A stretch of DNA of 64,000 bases from Sphingobium sp. BYY-5. GTDB taxonomy: Bacteria; Pseudomonadota; Alphaproteobacteria; Sphingomonadales; Sphingomonadaceae. The stretch lies in NCBI RefSeq assembly GCF_022758885.1, contig NZ_JALEBH010000002.1, forward strand, positions 372,001 through 436,000. The letters run 5' to 3'. The notes beneath the pieces were generated by a model. It made no database searches. It was not told the origin of the DNA and saw only the letters and a list, made by a program, of their open reading frames with translations. A program made the position numbers and the translations under genes. Shown in pieces: positions 50,570 through 59,407 of this stretch. Each line of letters opens with the position of its first letter. Within the stretch, counting starts at the first letter, position 1.

Positions 50570-52084
50570 ATGGCGATCACCATTCCGTCCCATCAGCCCG
50601 AAACGCTCTGGGGCCATCCCAAGGGTCTCTACGTCCTCTTCTTCACCGAATTATGGGAACGCTTCTCCTTCTACGGGATGCGCGCGCTCCTGATTTTCTA
50701 TCTCACTCGCCATTTTCTCTATTCGGGCAAGGAATCGGGCCTTCTCTACGGTTCCTATCTGGCCCTGGTCTTCCTCTCGCCGATGATCGGCGGCTATCTG
50801 GCAGACAGGTGGCTGGGGCAGCGCAAGGCGGTGCTGTTCGGCGGGATGGTGATCGCCAGCGGCCATATATTGCTGGGAACGGAAGATTTCCTGGGTGGAT
50901 CGCAAGCCACGTTAGGCGTCTTCTGGATCGGCCTGTCGCTCATCGTTGTCGGCACCGGCTTTCTCAAAGCCAATATCTCGGCGCTGGTGGGCAAGCTCTA
51001 TGCCCAGCATGATCCGCGACGGGATTCCGCCTACACACTCTTCTACATGGGCATCAACATCGGCGGCGCGGTCGGTCCGTTGATGTGTGGCCTGCTGGGC
51101 GAAACGCTGGGCTGGAGCTACGGCTTCGGCGCGGCGGCCATCGGCATGATCGCGGGCATCATCGTCTTTGCGCGCGGCAAGCGTCATCTGCTGGGCGGCG
51201 GCGAAGCGCCCGATCCGGCAGCCCTGGCGCAACCCGTGCTGGGCGTGAAACGCGAATGGCTGATCTATGGCAGCACCATCCCCCTCACCCTGCTGAGTTG
51301 GCTATTGTTGGTGTCGCCCAAGCTGACCGGCACGCTTCTCGCCGCAGGCGGGCTGCTGGTCGGGCTGCTGCTGGTCTGGATCGCACTGGCGCGGCTGGAG
51401 GGGGAGGAACGGCGCAAGCTGCTGTATGCGCTGGCGCTGGTCGTCATTCAACCGGTCTTCTGGGGCCTCTATGAACAAAGCGGATCGTCGCTCAACCTCT
51501 TCATCGACTATCATGTAAACCGCATGATCCTGGGCTATGAGGTACCGGCTTCGGTCTTCCAGGCGCTACCCCCTCTCTTCGTCTGCCTGATCGCCTTGCC
51601 CTTCGCCGCGCTGTGGCTGCGACTGGCGAAACGCAACCGAATGCCGACCCCGCTCAGCAGCTTCGGTTTCGGCATCATCATGGTCGGCGGCGGCTTCGTG
51701 CTGATGGCGGCGGCGCAGCTTGTACCGGCGGATCAGAAAGTGCCGCTCACCTTCATCTTCCTGCTGTTCCTCTGTCATGCCGTGGGGGAAATGTGCCTTT
51801 CCCCGGTGGGCCTGTCCGCCATGTCGCGCTTCGCGCCGCGCCACATGACCAGCTTCCTGATGGGCACCTGGTTCCTGGCGACGGCGGCGGGCAATTTCAG
51901 CGCGGGCGTCATCGCTTCGGTGATCGAGGTGATGGGCGGCGGCGCCAATGGCGGCGACCGGGCGATCATCCTCGACGCCTATCTGCGCATCGGCCTGGTC
52001 GCGGCAGCGATCGGCGCATTCGTCCTGACCCTCAATATCGGGGCGCAGCAATACATCCGCTGGCGAGGCGCTATCCCGGTCTAA
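50570..52084 (+). CDS. POT/PTR family proton-coupled peptide transporter
   Basis: A 504-residue inner-membrane carrier with about 12-14 hydrophobic segments. The PTR signature E-L-W-E-R-F-S-F-Y-G-M-R lies at residues 27-38, containing the E-x-x-E-R-F motif that couples protons to di/tripeptide import, and F-Y-M-G-I-N-I-G-G and K-A-N-I-S follow as expected. The ATG is one base after the DUF5695-like gene's stop. Downstream of a DPP-type peptidase and in the same transcript, it should import the released di- and tripeptides, here probably rich in hydroxyproline. Confidence 0.9.
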   Translation: MAITIPSHQPETLWGHPKGLYVLFFTELWERFSFYGMRALLIFYLTRHFLYSGKESGLLYGSYLALVFLSPMIGGYLADRWLGQRKAVLFGGMVIASGHILLGTEDFLGGSQATLGVFWIGLSLIVVGTGFLKANISALVGKLYAQHDPRRDSAYTLFYMGINIGGAVGPLMCGLLGETLGWSYGFGAAAIGMIAGIIVFARGKRHLLGGGEAPDPAALAQPVLGVKREWLIYGSTIPLTLLSWLLLVSPKLTGTLLAAGGLLVGLLLVWIALARLEGEERRKLLYALALVVIQPVFWGLYEQSGSSLNLFIDYHVNRMILGYEVPASVFQALPPLFVCLIALPFAALWLRLAKRNRMPTPLSSFGFGIIMVGGGFVLMAAAQLVPADQKVPLTFIFLLFLCHAVGEMCLSPVGLSAMSRFAPRHMTSFLMGTWFLATAAGNFSAGVIASVIEVMGGGANGGDRAIILDAYLRIGLVAAAIGAFVLTLNIGAQQYIRWRGAIPV

Positions 52085-52143
52085 GCCGGTCCGCCGCTCT
52101 GGCAGGAAGGCGGAAGCGAAAACGCATTGCATCCTCGATAATT

Positions 52144-52157
52144 TATCGTATACCTTA
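52144..52157. promoter_or_regulatory. GntR-type operator, site E
   Basis: TATCGTATACCTTA matches the core at 12 of 14 positions. It lies 60 nt after the transporter stop and 220 nt upstream of the GntR start, presumably in the promoter of the gntR - permease - GH27 - GH2 unit. Confidence 0.55.
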
Positions 52158-52310
52158 TATAAATTATGCACAGCAACAGGCCTTGCTCCACCATGCGCGA
52201 CATCCATCCCAGTATATTATCGTCGGCTCGTGCCGACGTGCGTGCCGGGCGATGATCATGCTGTCGGGCATCGATAAAGCCACGCCTTTGCAGTGCAACA
52301 CCACATCATC

Positions 52311-52324
52311 TACCATATACGGTC
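52311..52324. promoter_or_regulatory. Weak second GntR-type site, E2
   Basis: TACCATATACGGTC matches the core at 10 of 14 positions with centred symmetry and lies 53 nt upstream of the GntR start. It could provide a second, autoregulatory contact. Evidence is weak. Confidence 0.35.
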
Positions 52325-52376
52325 TGGTTGCGACGCGCTATTCCGGCATCGCAGCGCCCTATATGGAGACAGACAG

Positions 52377-53033
52377 GTGACCATCGTCGTCCGCACTCTT
52401 GCCGAACGTATCTTTGAAGTGATCCGCGAACGGATTGTCGAGGGAAAGTTGCCTGACCGGGAGCCGGTACGGCAGGATGCTCTCGCGGCCGAACTGGGCG
52501 TCAGCAAAATTCCCTTGCGCGAAGCGCTGGCGCGGCTGGAGCATGAGGGATTACTGACCAGTCAGGCCAATCGCGGCTGGTTCGTCCGCCCCATGTCGGC
52601 CGACCAGGCCGAGGAAATCTACCTGCTGCGCCTGGTGATCGAACCGGTCGCTGCCGCCTTTTCCTGCGTCCGCGCGACGGAAGAGGACAAGCAGGCGGCG
52701 ATCAAGGCCTTCGAACTGCTGGACGCCGCAGCGCATGACAATCTGAACGATGTCGCGGTGCGCAACCGGGAATTTCACGTCTCGCTGGTTCGTCCGGGCG
52801 GGCGGCTGCTGACCACCCAGTTGGTCGAGCGGCTGGAAGTGCTGGCCGAACGCTATGTGCTCGCGCATCTGGAGCCAGCCGGCCGCGGCGACCGCGCTCA
52901 TCTGGAACATCAGGCGCTGCTCGACGCCTGGCTCGCGGGCAAGGGGGATGACGTCCAGTCATTGCTGACCAGCCACATCGCCAGCACGCTGGACGATCTG
53001 CGGGCGCAACTCGCCGCCAGCCACACACAATGA
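52377..53033 (+). CDS. GntR family (FCD) regulator, presumed master regulator of the glycoprotein regulon
   Basis: The 218-residue protein has a GntR winged helix (residues 5-70: E-R-I-F-E-V-I-R-E-R-I, S-K-I-P-L-R-E-A-L-A-R-L-E-H-E-G) and an FCD effector domain with D/N-R-E-F-H and downstream H-x-x-H-type ligands (A-H-L-E-H). GTG 52377 has GGAG eight nt upstream; the frame back to 52293 has no site. It sits in the middle of the regulon and sites E and E2 precede it. A GntR dimer typically covers a 12-18-base palindrome like TATCGTATACGATA. The effector might be hydroxyproline, an intermediate, or L-arabinose derived; repression relieved by the effector is the usual mode. Confidence 0.85.
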   Translation: MTIVVRTLAERIFEVIRERIVEGKLPDREPVRQDALAAELGVSKIPLREALARLEHEGLLTSQANRGWFVRPMSADQAEEIYLLRLVIEPVAAAFSCVRATEEDKQAAIKAFELLDAAAHDNLNDVAVRNREFHVSLVRPGGRLLTTQLVERLEVLAERYVLAHLEPAGRGDRAHLEHQALLDAWLAGKGDDVQSLLTSHIASTLDDLRAQLAASHTQ

Positions 53034-53057
53034 TCCGGACGCCATAAAGGGGACAAC

Positions 53058-54473
53058 ATGCTCGGACCACGCAAATCCATCGAAAAGCTCGCCCAGCGCG
53101 AGTCCGGGCATAGTCTGGCCAAGACATTGAGTTGGCCCCATCTGATCGCGCTGGGCGTCGGCGCGATCGTCGGCACCGGCATCTATACACTGACAGGTGT
53201 CGGCGCCGAGCGCGCCGGCCCCGCCGTCATCCTGGCCTTCGCCATTGCCGGCGCGGTCTGCGCCTGCGCCGCGCTCGCCTATGCCGAAATGGCCACCCTT
53301 ATCCCGGCGGCGGGCAGCGCCTATACGTTCAGCTATGCCGCCATGGGCGAAACCATCGCCTGGATCGTCGGCTGGAGTCTGATCCTCGAATATTCGCTTG
53401 CCTGTTCGACCGTCGCGGTAGGCTGGTCGGGCTATCTGGTCGGCTGGCTGCAATCGACGGGCGTCCATCTGCCCGCGATGTTGCTGGTCGGGCCGCATGG
53501 CGGGGGTCTCATCAACCTGCCTGCCGTCCTCGTCGCATTGGCCGTGATGGGGATGTTGATCGCCGGGACGCGCGAAAGCGCAACGCTCAACATCATCCTC
53601 GTCATCATCAAGCTGATTGCCCTGTCGATCTTCGTCGCGATGGCGCTGCCTGCCTTTCAATCGACCAATCTCGAACCCTTCATGCCCTATGGTTTCGCCA
53701 GCACAGAGATTGAGGGGCAGAAGCGCGGCGTGATGGCGGCGGCGGCCATCGTCTTTTTTGCCTTCTATGGCTTCGATGCCGTCGCTACTTCGGCGGAAGA
53801 AGCCAAGAATCCGGGTCGCGACCTGACCATCGGCATCATCGGGTCGATGCTGGTCTGCACCGTCATCTATATGGCGGTCGCTATCGCCGCCGTGGGCGCC
53901 CTGCCCTTCCTCCAGCTCGCCAATTCGCCGGAGCCGCTGGCGCTGGTCCTGCGCCAGCTTGGCCAGCCGGTCGCCGCCCACCTGATCGCGCTCGCCGCCG
54001 TCATCGCCCTGCCTTCGGTCATTCTGGTGATGATGTATGGGCAAAGCCGCGTCTTCTTCGTCATGGCGCGCGACGGGCTGCTGCCGCGTAGCCTGGCCAA
54101 GATCAGCCCGCGCACGGGCGCGCCGACCCGCATCACACTGATGACCGGTATCTCGATCGCCCTGGTCGCCGGTATCTTCCGCCTGGATGAGATCGCCGAA
54201 CTCGCCAATGCCGGCACCTTGATCGCCTTCATGGCGGTGGGCGCCTGCCTCATGATCCTGCGCCGCCGATCGCCCGAATTGCCGCGCCTGTTCCGTTGCC
54301 CGCAACCCTATGTCGTCGGCACGCTGACCATATTGGGCTGCGCCTATCTGCTCTTCAGCCTGCCCGACGCCACGCTGGTGCGCTTTGGCGTCTGGAACGT
54401 GATCGGCCTGCTCTTCTACTTCCTTTACAGCCGCAGCCGCAGCGATGCCCGACGGGATGCCGCCATCGCCTGA
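53058..54473 (+). CDS. APC-family amino acid permease
   Basis: A 471-residue inner-membrane permease with twelve hydrophobic segments, of the cationic-amino-acid-transporter-like (YfnA-type) branch. The TM1 unwound motif G-V-G-A-I-V-G-T-G-I-Y and the TM6 string F-F-A-F-Y-G-F-D-A-V-A-T-S-A-E-E are present. It imports amino acids with protons. It begins 24 nt after the GntR gene and precedes the GH27 gene, so it belongs to this operon. Uptake of free hydroxyproline or proline would complete the set with the peptide carrier. Confidence 0.85.
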   Translation: MLGPRKSIEKLAQRESGHSLAKTLSWPHLIALGVGAIVGTGIYTLTGVGAERAGPAVILAFAIAGAVCACAALAYAEMATLIPAAGSAYTFSYAAMGETIAWIVGWSLILEYSLACSTVAVGWSGYLVGWLQSTGVHLPAMLLVGPHGGGLINLPAVLVALAVMGMLIAGTRESATLNIILVIIKLIALSIFVAMALPAFQSTNLEPFMPYGFASTEIEGQKRGVMAAAAIVFFAFYGFDAVATSAEEAKNPGRDLTIGIIGSMLVCTVIYMAVAIAAVGALPFLQLANSPEPLALVLRQLGQPVAAHLIALAAVIALPSVILVMMYGQSRVFFVMARDGLLPRSLAKISPRTGAPTRITLMTGISIALVAGIFRLDEIAELANAGTLIAFMAVGACLMILRRRSPELPRLFRCPQPYVVGTLTILGCAYLLFSLPDATLVRFGVWNVIGLLFYFLYSRSRSDARRDAAIA

Positions 54474-54526
54474 CGGCGGCGCATCCTGTCCATATCAGCT
54501 CCAATCCGATGCCGAAGGAGATCGCG

Positions 54527-56044
54527 ATGTCACGCGCCCTTTTCACCGCAACCGCCCTTGCTGCCGCCTCCCTCTGTGCAGCATCTCCTGCCGCTGCCAA
54601 AACCGCTTTCGACGGCGTCTGGCTGTTCGACAAGGCGCCCCCGATGCCCGGCGTCACGATGATGGAAGTAAGGAGCAAGGGCGCGAAAATCGAAGGTCAT
54701 GTCACCACTCTCTGGTACGGCCCGATCGAGATGATGAACCCGCGTATCCAGGACGGCCGCCTGCTGTTCGAAGCGCGCAACATCAATGATCGCGATCATC
54801 CCACACGCCCATGGAGTGTCAGCCTGGACAAGGGGCAGGCACATCTGAAAGGCCGAATCTGGGCGAGCGAGGTCGATACCCAGGGCTATCGTGGCACGAC
54901 GAAAGACGCCAAGGCCCGCACCTTCCGCTTCACCGCGCTGCCGCCGCTGGGCCAGCCCATTCCCGGCAAGCTCGCCACGACACCCCCCATGGGATGGAGC
55001 AGTTGGAACAAATTCGCCGAACATATCGACGACAGGACGGTGCGGGCCATGGCCGACGCGATGGTGTCAACCGGCCTGCGCGATGCGGGCTATCTTTACA
55101 TCAACATCGATGATGGCTGGCAGGGCAAGCGCGACGCCAATGATATGCTCCAGCCCAATGAGAAGTTCCCGGACATGAAGGCGTTGACCGCCTATGTCCA
55201 TTCGAAGGGGCTGAAGATCGGCATCTATAGTTCGCAGGGGCCGCGCACCTGCGCCGGATATGAAGGCAGCTACGGCCATGTCGCGCAGGATGCGAAGAGT
55301 TTCGCCGATTGGGGCTTCGACTATCTGAAATATGATCTCTGCTCGGGCGAATGGTTCTACGCCGATGCCGATAGGGTGAAACGCAGCTATCATGAAATGG
55401 GCGCAGCGTTGCAGGCGACCGGGCGGGACATCCTCTTCTCGCTCTGCGAATATGGCCGCTTCGACGTGGGCAGTTGGGGCCGGGACGTGGGTGGTCAGCT
55501 CTGGCGCACGACCGGCGACATCACCGACGATTATGAGACGATGACCAAAATCGGCTTCGACAAGAATGGCAATCCCGCTCATGCTGGCCCGCATGGCTGG
55601 AACGATCCCGACATGCTGGAAATCGGCAATGGCGGGATGAGCGCCGCCGAATATCGCACCCATATGACGCTATGGGCCATGTCGGCCGCGCCGCTGATGA
55701 TGGGCCATGACCTGCGCGAAACGAGCGCGGAGACCTTGGCTCTGCTGACCAATCGCCGCGTCATCGCGGTCGATCAGGATGCGCGCGGCGTGCAGGGCAA
55801 GGCGGTGCGCAAACAGGGCGCGCTGGAAGTCTGGGCCAAGCCGCTCGCCGATGGTCGCGTGGCGCTGGCCCTGTTCAATCGCGGCGCCGAAAGCGCGTCT
55901 CTGGAGCTGACCGCCGCCGACGCCGGTTTCTCCTCTGTTACCCAGGTCGAGGATCTCTGGTCGGGCGCCACCGCCGCCATCCTGCCAACCAGCTACACCG
56001 TCCCGGCGCATGGCGCGGTGATGATCGCGGTGAAGGGGCAATAA
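54527..56044 (+). CDS. Secreted GH27 alpha-galactosidase with extra N-terminal domain
   Basis: A 505-residue protein. Its signal peptide (cleavage near P-A-A-A) is followed by an unusual beta-rich domain of about 115 residues (26-140). The GH27 barrel starts at P-P-M-G-W-S-S-W-N, with nucleophile D270 (K-Y-D-L-C) and acid/base D362 (N-D-P-D-M-L); the C-terminal beta-sandwich follows. GH27 enzymes release alpha-linked galactose (some alpha-N-acetylgalactosamine or beta-L-arabinopyranose). Extensins carry single alpha-galactose units on serine, a fitting substrate. ATG 54527 has AAGGAG nine nt upstream; the long frame to 54296 overlaps the permease. The stop shares one base with the GH2 start. 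Confidence 0.9.
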   Translation: MSRALFTATALAAASLCAASPAAAKTAFDGVWLFDKAPPMPGVTMMEVRSKGAKIEGHVTTLWYGPIEMMNPRIQDGRLLFEARNINDRDHPTRPWSVSLDKGQAHLKGRIWASEVDTQGYRGTTKDAKARTFRFTALPPLGQPIPGKLATTPPMGWSSWNKFAEHIDDRTVRAMADAMVSTGLRDAGYLYINIDDGWQGKRDANDMLQPNEKFPDMKALTAYVHSKGLKIGIYSSQGPRTCAGYEGSYGHVAQDAKSFADWGFDYLKYDLCSGEWFYADADRVKRSYHEMGAALQATGRDILFSLCEYGRFDVGSWGRDVGGQLWRTTGDITDDYETMTKIGFDKNGNPAHAGPHGWNDPDMLEIGNGGMSAAEYRTHMTLWAMSAAPLMMGHDLRETSAETLALLTNRRVIAVDQDARGVQGKAVRKQGALEVWAKPLADGRVALALFNRGAESASLELTAADAGFSSVTQVEDLWSGATAAILPTSYTVPAHGAVMIAVKGQ

Positions 56045-59000
56045 TGATACGAATACTGATGCAATCCTGCGCCGCCAGCGCTTTAGTCACCAGTCTTCTT
56101 CTCGTTCCAACCTTTGCGCAGGTCGATCCGCCCGAATGGGAACAGCCGGAGGTGACCCGCCAAGGTGCCGAGCCGATGCACACGACTTTCGACGGGTTCG
56201 AGACGCGCGCGGGCGCCCTGTCGCGCGATACGGCCAAGTCCCGCTATCATCTCTCGCTCGACGGCGAATGGAAGTTTCACCTTTCGCCCACACCCGAAAG
56301 CCGCCCGGTCGACTTCTATCGTCCCGATTATGACACCAGCGGCTGGGGCACGATAACGGTGCCCGGCATCTGGCAGGCGGAGGGCCATGGCCGCCCGGTC
56401 TTCGTCGGCAGCGGCTATCCCTTTCCGCGTAACCAGCCGAAAATCGATCACAGCCTCAACGAGGTCGGCTCCTATCGGCGCGAAGTCGTCATCCCCGCCC
56501 ATTTCGCCGGCCGCCGCCTGCTGCTGACCATCGGCGCGGCGGGCGCGGCCTATTATCTCTGGGTCAACGGCCAGCAGGTCGGCTATTCCGAAGACTCCAA
56601 ACTGCCCGCCGAATTCGACATCAGCCGTTACGCGCGCCCCGGCCGCAATCTGATCGCGATCGAACTCTATCGCTTCGCCGATGGCAGCTATCTGGAAGAT
56701 CAGGACTTCTGGCGGGTCAACGGCATCGAGCGCAGCATCAGCCTTTATGCAGCGCCGCCAACCCATATCCGTGATCTGACCGTCGATGCCGGACTGGAGC
56801 ATGACTATCGCGACGGACGGTTGGGTCTGACGGTCGATGTCGGTGGCAGCGGTCCAGCCGCGACGCGCGTACGCGCGACCCTGCTCGATGGCCAACACAG
56901 CCTGTTCGTGCGTGAAGCAAACGGCCGCCCTTCCGTCCGGATCGCCGCCAGTCTGCCGGACGTGAAGGCATGGACCGCCGAAACACCCAATCTCTACACG
57001 CTGCTGATCGAACTGCTGGATGACAAGGGCAAGCTGATCGAGGCGACCAGCCGCCGCATCGGTTTCCGCACCGTCGAGATCGCCGAAGGCGAAGTGCGGG
57101 TGAACGGCAAGCGGATCATGATCCGCGGCGTCAATCGCCACGAACATGATCCCAAGACCTTCCGCATCGTTTCCGAAGCGACCATGCGCCGCGACATCGA
57201 ACTGATGAAGGCGGCCAATATCAATGCGGTGCGCACATCCCACTATCCCAACGATCCGCGCTGGTATGATCTGGCCGACGAATATGGGCTCTACATCATG
57301 GATGAGGCCAATATTGAGAGCCATGGCTATCTCAGCCTGTCGCAGGAGCGGGGCAATGATCCTTCCGTGCTGCTGGGCAACGACCCTGCCTGGCGCGCCG
57401 CGCATCTCGACCGGGTGCAGCGGATGGTCGCGCGCGATCGCAACCATCCTTCCGTCATCTTCTGGTCGCTGGGCAATGAGACCGGCATCGGCTCCAGCTT
57501 CGAGGAAGCGGCGAAATGGGTGAAGGCCAATGACCCGTCGCGCCTCGTCAGCTTCCTGGGCTGGAGCATGAGCGGCTGGCGCCACCCGGTGAACCCCTAT
57601 GTCGATATCTTCGCGCCCATGTATGACGATGTGCCCAAGATGGTGGATTATGCGCAGGACCCGGCCCTCAAACAACCGCTGATCCTCTGCGAATATGCCC
57701 ATGCCATGGGCAACAGCCTGGGCGATCTGGAGGGATATTGGCAGGCAATGCGGTCGCATCGAAAGTTGCAGGGCGGTTTCGTCTGGGACTGGGTCGACCA
57801 GACGATCCTGATGACGGACAAGGACGGGCGGCCCTATTGGGGCCAGGGGCTGGACTATGATCCCGATCCCAAGGCGCCCGGCGTGCATGGCGACGACAGC
57901 CCGGTGGGCGACGGTGTGATCCAGTCCGACCGCACGCCCGATCCGGAATATTATGAACTGGCCAAGGTTCAGTCCCCGATCGCCTTCACAGCTGACGCCG
58001 GCGGCTATCATATCCTCAACCGCCACGACCATATCGACCTGTCGCGCTTCACATTGGACTGGACGCTGATGGAGGACGGCGTCGCCGCCGCGCAGGGCAG
58101 CCTGCCCATGCCCACCGTCGCGCCGGGGGAAAGCGCGCCGCTGCCCCTATCCCTCCCCGCGCCGAAAAATGGATCGGCCGAGCGCATCCTTATATTGCGC
58201 GCCCGCGCCAGGGCAGGTGCGGTGCCGATGCTGCCCGCTGGCCATGTCGTGGGCTGGGAGCAATTTCCCCTGTCCGCGCCCGCCCTCCCCGCGCCACCGC
58301 CCGGCGATATTGTGCCAGTCGAGACGTCCGGCACGCTCAGCCTGTCGGCCGGCGGCAATGTGCTGGAGATCGACCGCGCGACCGGGCTGGTGCGGCGCTA
58401 TGCGCGTGGCGGTACGCTGCTCCTCTCCGGCGGCGCACCCAATTTCTGGCGCGCGCCGACCGACAATGACATCGGCGCAGGCGTCCCCAAAAGCCATGCC
58501 ATGTGGCAATATTTCTCCGAGCATCGGCGCGTGGAATCGGTCGAGCGATCGGGCAACGCCATCATCGTGCGCCACGATATGGGCGTGGGATCGGTGAAGG
58601 TCGAAACCCGCTGGACGATGGCGGCGGACGGCCGCGTCGGCGTAACGATGCGCTTCGATCCGATCCGCGACACGCTGCCCGATCCATTGCGGGTCGGCCT
58701 TGCCTTCGACACATCCGCCACCCTGACCAAAGTGAACTGGTACGGCCGTGGCCCGCAGGAGACCTATGCTGACCGCAAGACCGGCGGCCTTATCGCACGT
58801 TGGAGCGGGACCGTCGCGGATCAATATCATGATTATGCCCGTCCGCAGGAATCGGGGAACAAGAGCGACGTGCGCTGGATCGAGCTGACCGGCGGCGGCA
58901 CGGGCCTGCGTGTCATCGGCGCGCAACCGCTCTCGGTCAATGCGCTCGCCTTCCCCTATGCCGACCTGGCGATGAAGCCACCGGCCCAAGCGCACAGTTC

Positions 59001-59160
59001 CGACATCCGCCCGCATGGCAATGGCACGCTGCTGATCGATGCGGCGCAGGCGGGCGTGGGCGGCGACACCGGATGGAATCTGGACGGACGGCCCCACATG
59101 CCCTTCCGCATCCCGCTCAAGTCGATGACCTATTCCTTCACCATCGACGCATCGCGCTGA
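56044..59160 (+). CDS. Exported GH2 beta-galactosidase (LacZ-like)
   Basis: The 1038-residue protein has a signal peptide (cleaved near T-F-A-Q) and the five-domain LacZ layout: sugar-binding jelly roll (about residues 60-230, with W-R-V-N-G-I-E-R), two immunoglobulin-like domains around a TIM barrel holding the acid/base E479 (G-N-E-T-G) and nucleophile E550 (L-C-E-Y-A-H-A-M-G-N-S), and the C-terminal Bgal_small_N domain (R-A-P-T-D-N-D-I-G). It hydrolyses terminal beta-galactosides. Its periplasmic location and coupling to GH27 (TAATG) point to plant galactan or arabinogalactan side chains rather than lactose. A strong intrinsic terminator follows. Confidence 0.92.
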   Translation: MIRILMQSCAASALVTSLLLVPTFAQVDPPEWEQPEVTRQGAEPMHTTFDGFETRAGALSRDTAKSRYHLSLDGEWKFHLSPTPESRPVDFYRPDYDTSGWGTITVPGIWQAEGHGRPVFVGSGYPFPRNQPKIDHSLNEVGSYRREVVIPAHFAGRRLLLTIGAAGAAYYLWVNGQQVGYSEDSKLPAEFDISRYARPGRNLIAIELYRFADGSYLEDQDFWRVNGIERSISLYAAPPTHIRDLTVDAGLEHDYRDGRLGLTVDVGGSGPAATRVRATLLDGQHSLFVREANGRPSVRIAASLPDVKAWTAETPNLYTLLIELLDDKGKLIEATSRRIGFRTVEIAEGEVRVNGKRIMIRGVNRHEHDPKTFRIVSEATMRRDIELMKAANINAVRTSHYPNDPRWYDLADEYGLYIMDEANIESHGYLSLSQERGNDPSVLLGNDPAWRAAHLDRVQRMVARDRNHPSVIFWSLGNETGIGSSFEEAAKWVKANDPSRLVSFLGWSMSGWRHPVNPYVDIFAPMYDDVPKMVDYAQDPALKQPLILCEYAHAMGNSLGDLEGYWQAMRSHRKLQGGFVWDWVDQTILMTDKDGRPYWGQGLDYDPDPKAPGVHGDDSPVGDGVIQSDRTPDPEYYELAKVQSPIAFTADAGGYHILNRHDHIDLSRFTLDWTLMEDGVAAAQGSLPMPTVAPGESAPLPLSLPAPKNGSAERILILRARARAGAVPMLPAGHVVGWEQFPLSAPALPAPPPGDIVPVETSGTLSLSAGGNVLEIDRATGLVRRYARGGTLLLSGGAPNFWRAPTDNDIGAGVPKSHAMWQYFSEHRRVESVERSGNAIIVRHDMGVGSVKVETRWTMAADGRVGVTMRFDPIRDTLPDPLRVGLAFDTSATLTKVNWYGRGPQETYADRKTGGLIARWSGTVADQYHDYARPQESGNKSDVRWIELTGGGTGLRVIGAQPLSVNALAFPYADLAMKPPAQAHSSDIRPHGNGTLLIDAAQAGVGGDTGWNLDGRPHMPFRIPLKSMTYSFTIDASR

Positions 59161-59181
59161 CACCTCCCGGTCCGGCACGAT

Positions 59182-59219
59182 AAAAGGCCCGCCTGCATAT
59201 CGATGCAGGCGGGCCTTTT
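59182..59219 (+). terminator. Intrinsic terminator after GH2
   Basis: AAAAGGCCCGCCTGCAT and its exact complement form a 17-base stem with an ATCG loop, ending in TTTT then GTTTC, 21 nt after the stop. The symmetric A/T ends make it usable in both directions. Confidence 0.9.
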
Positions 59220-59263
59220 GTTTCAGCGTGACCGGACTTGCATGATCCGGTCACCACTATCGT

Positions 59264-59386
59264 TTATACCAAGTTGCAAAGAGAATGACTTACCGAAATC
59301 GGCTGGTTGTTCCCCGGCGAAGGCCGGGGTCCAATTCAGACCGTGAAACTGGACCCCGGCCTTCGCCGGGGAACAGGTCGGTATGG
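59264..59386. repeat. Palindromic intergenic repeat, copy 2
   Basis: Begins TTATACCAAGTTGC and shares the AGAGAATG segment and the large palindrome (TGTTCCCCGGCGAAGG… and its complement ending GGGGAACAGG) with the copy at 33178-33304, in the same orientation. It lies between the terminator after GH2 and the convergent receptor gene. A separate hairpin, GTGACCGGA/TCCGGTCAC, is at 59228-59254. Confidence 0.75.
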
Positions 59387-59407
59387 GTCCATCAATGCTT
59401 CCTTATA

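Noticed and set aside
52959..54305. 448-codon minus-strand frame opposite the permease
   Set aside because: Extremely Asp/Gly/Arg/Gln-rich with no recognisable domain; the permease on the plus strand is convincing.
56083..58032. 649-codon minus-strand frame inside the GH2 gene
   Set aside because: The GH2 frame has all catalytic motifs. The antisense composition (Asp/Ala/Gly/Val/Ile/Arg rich, no motif) is that of a shadow.
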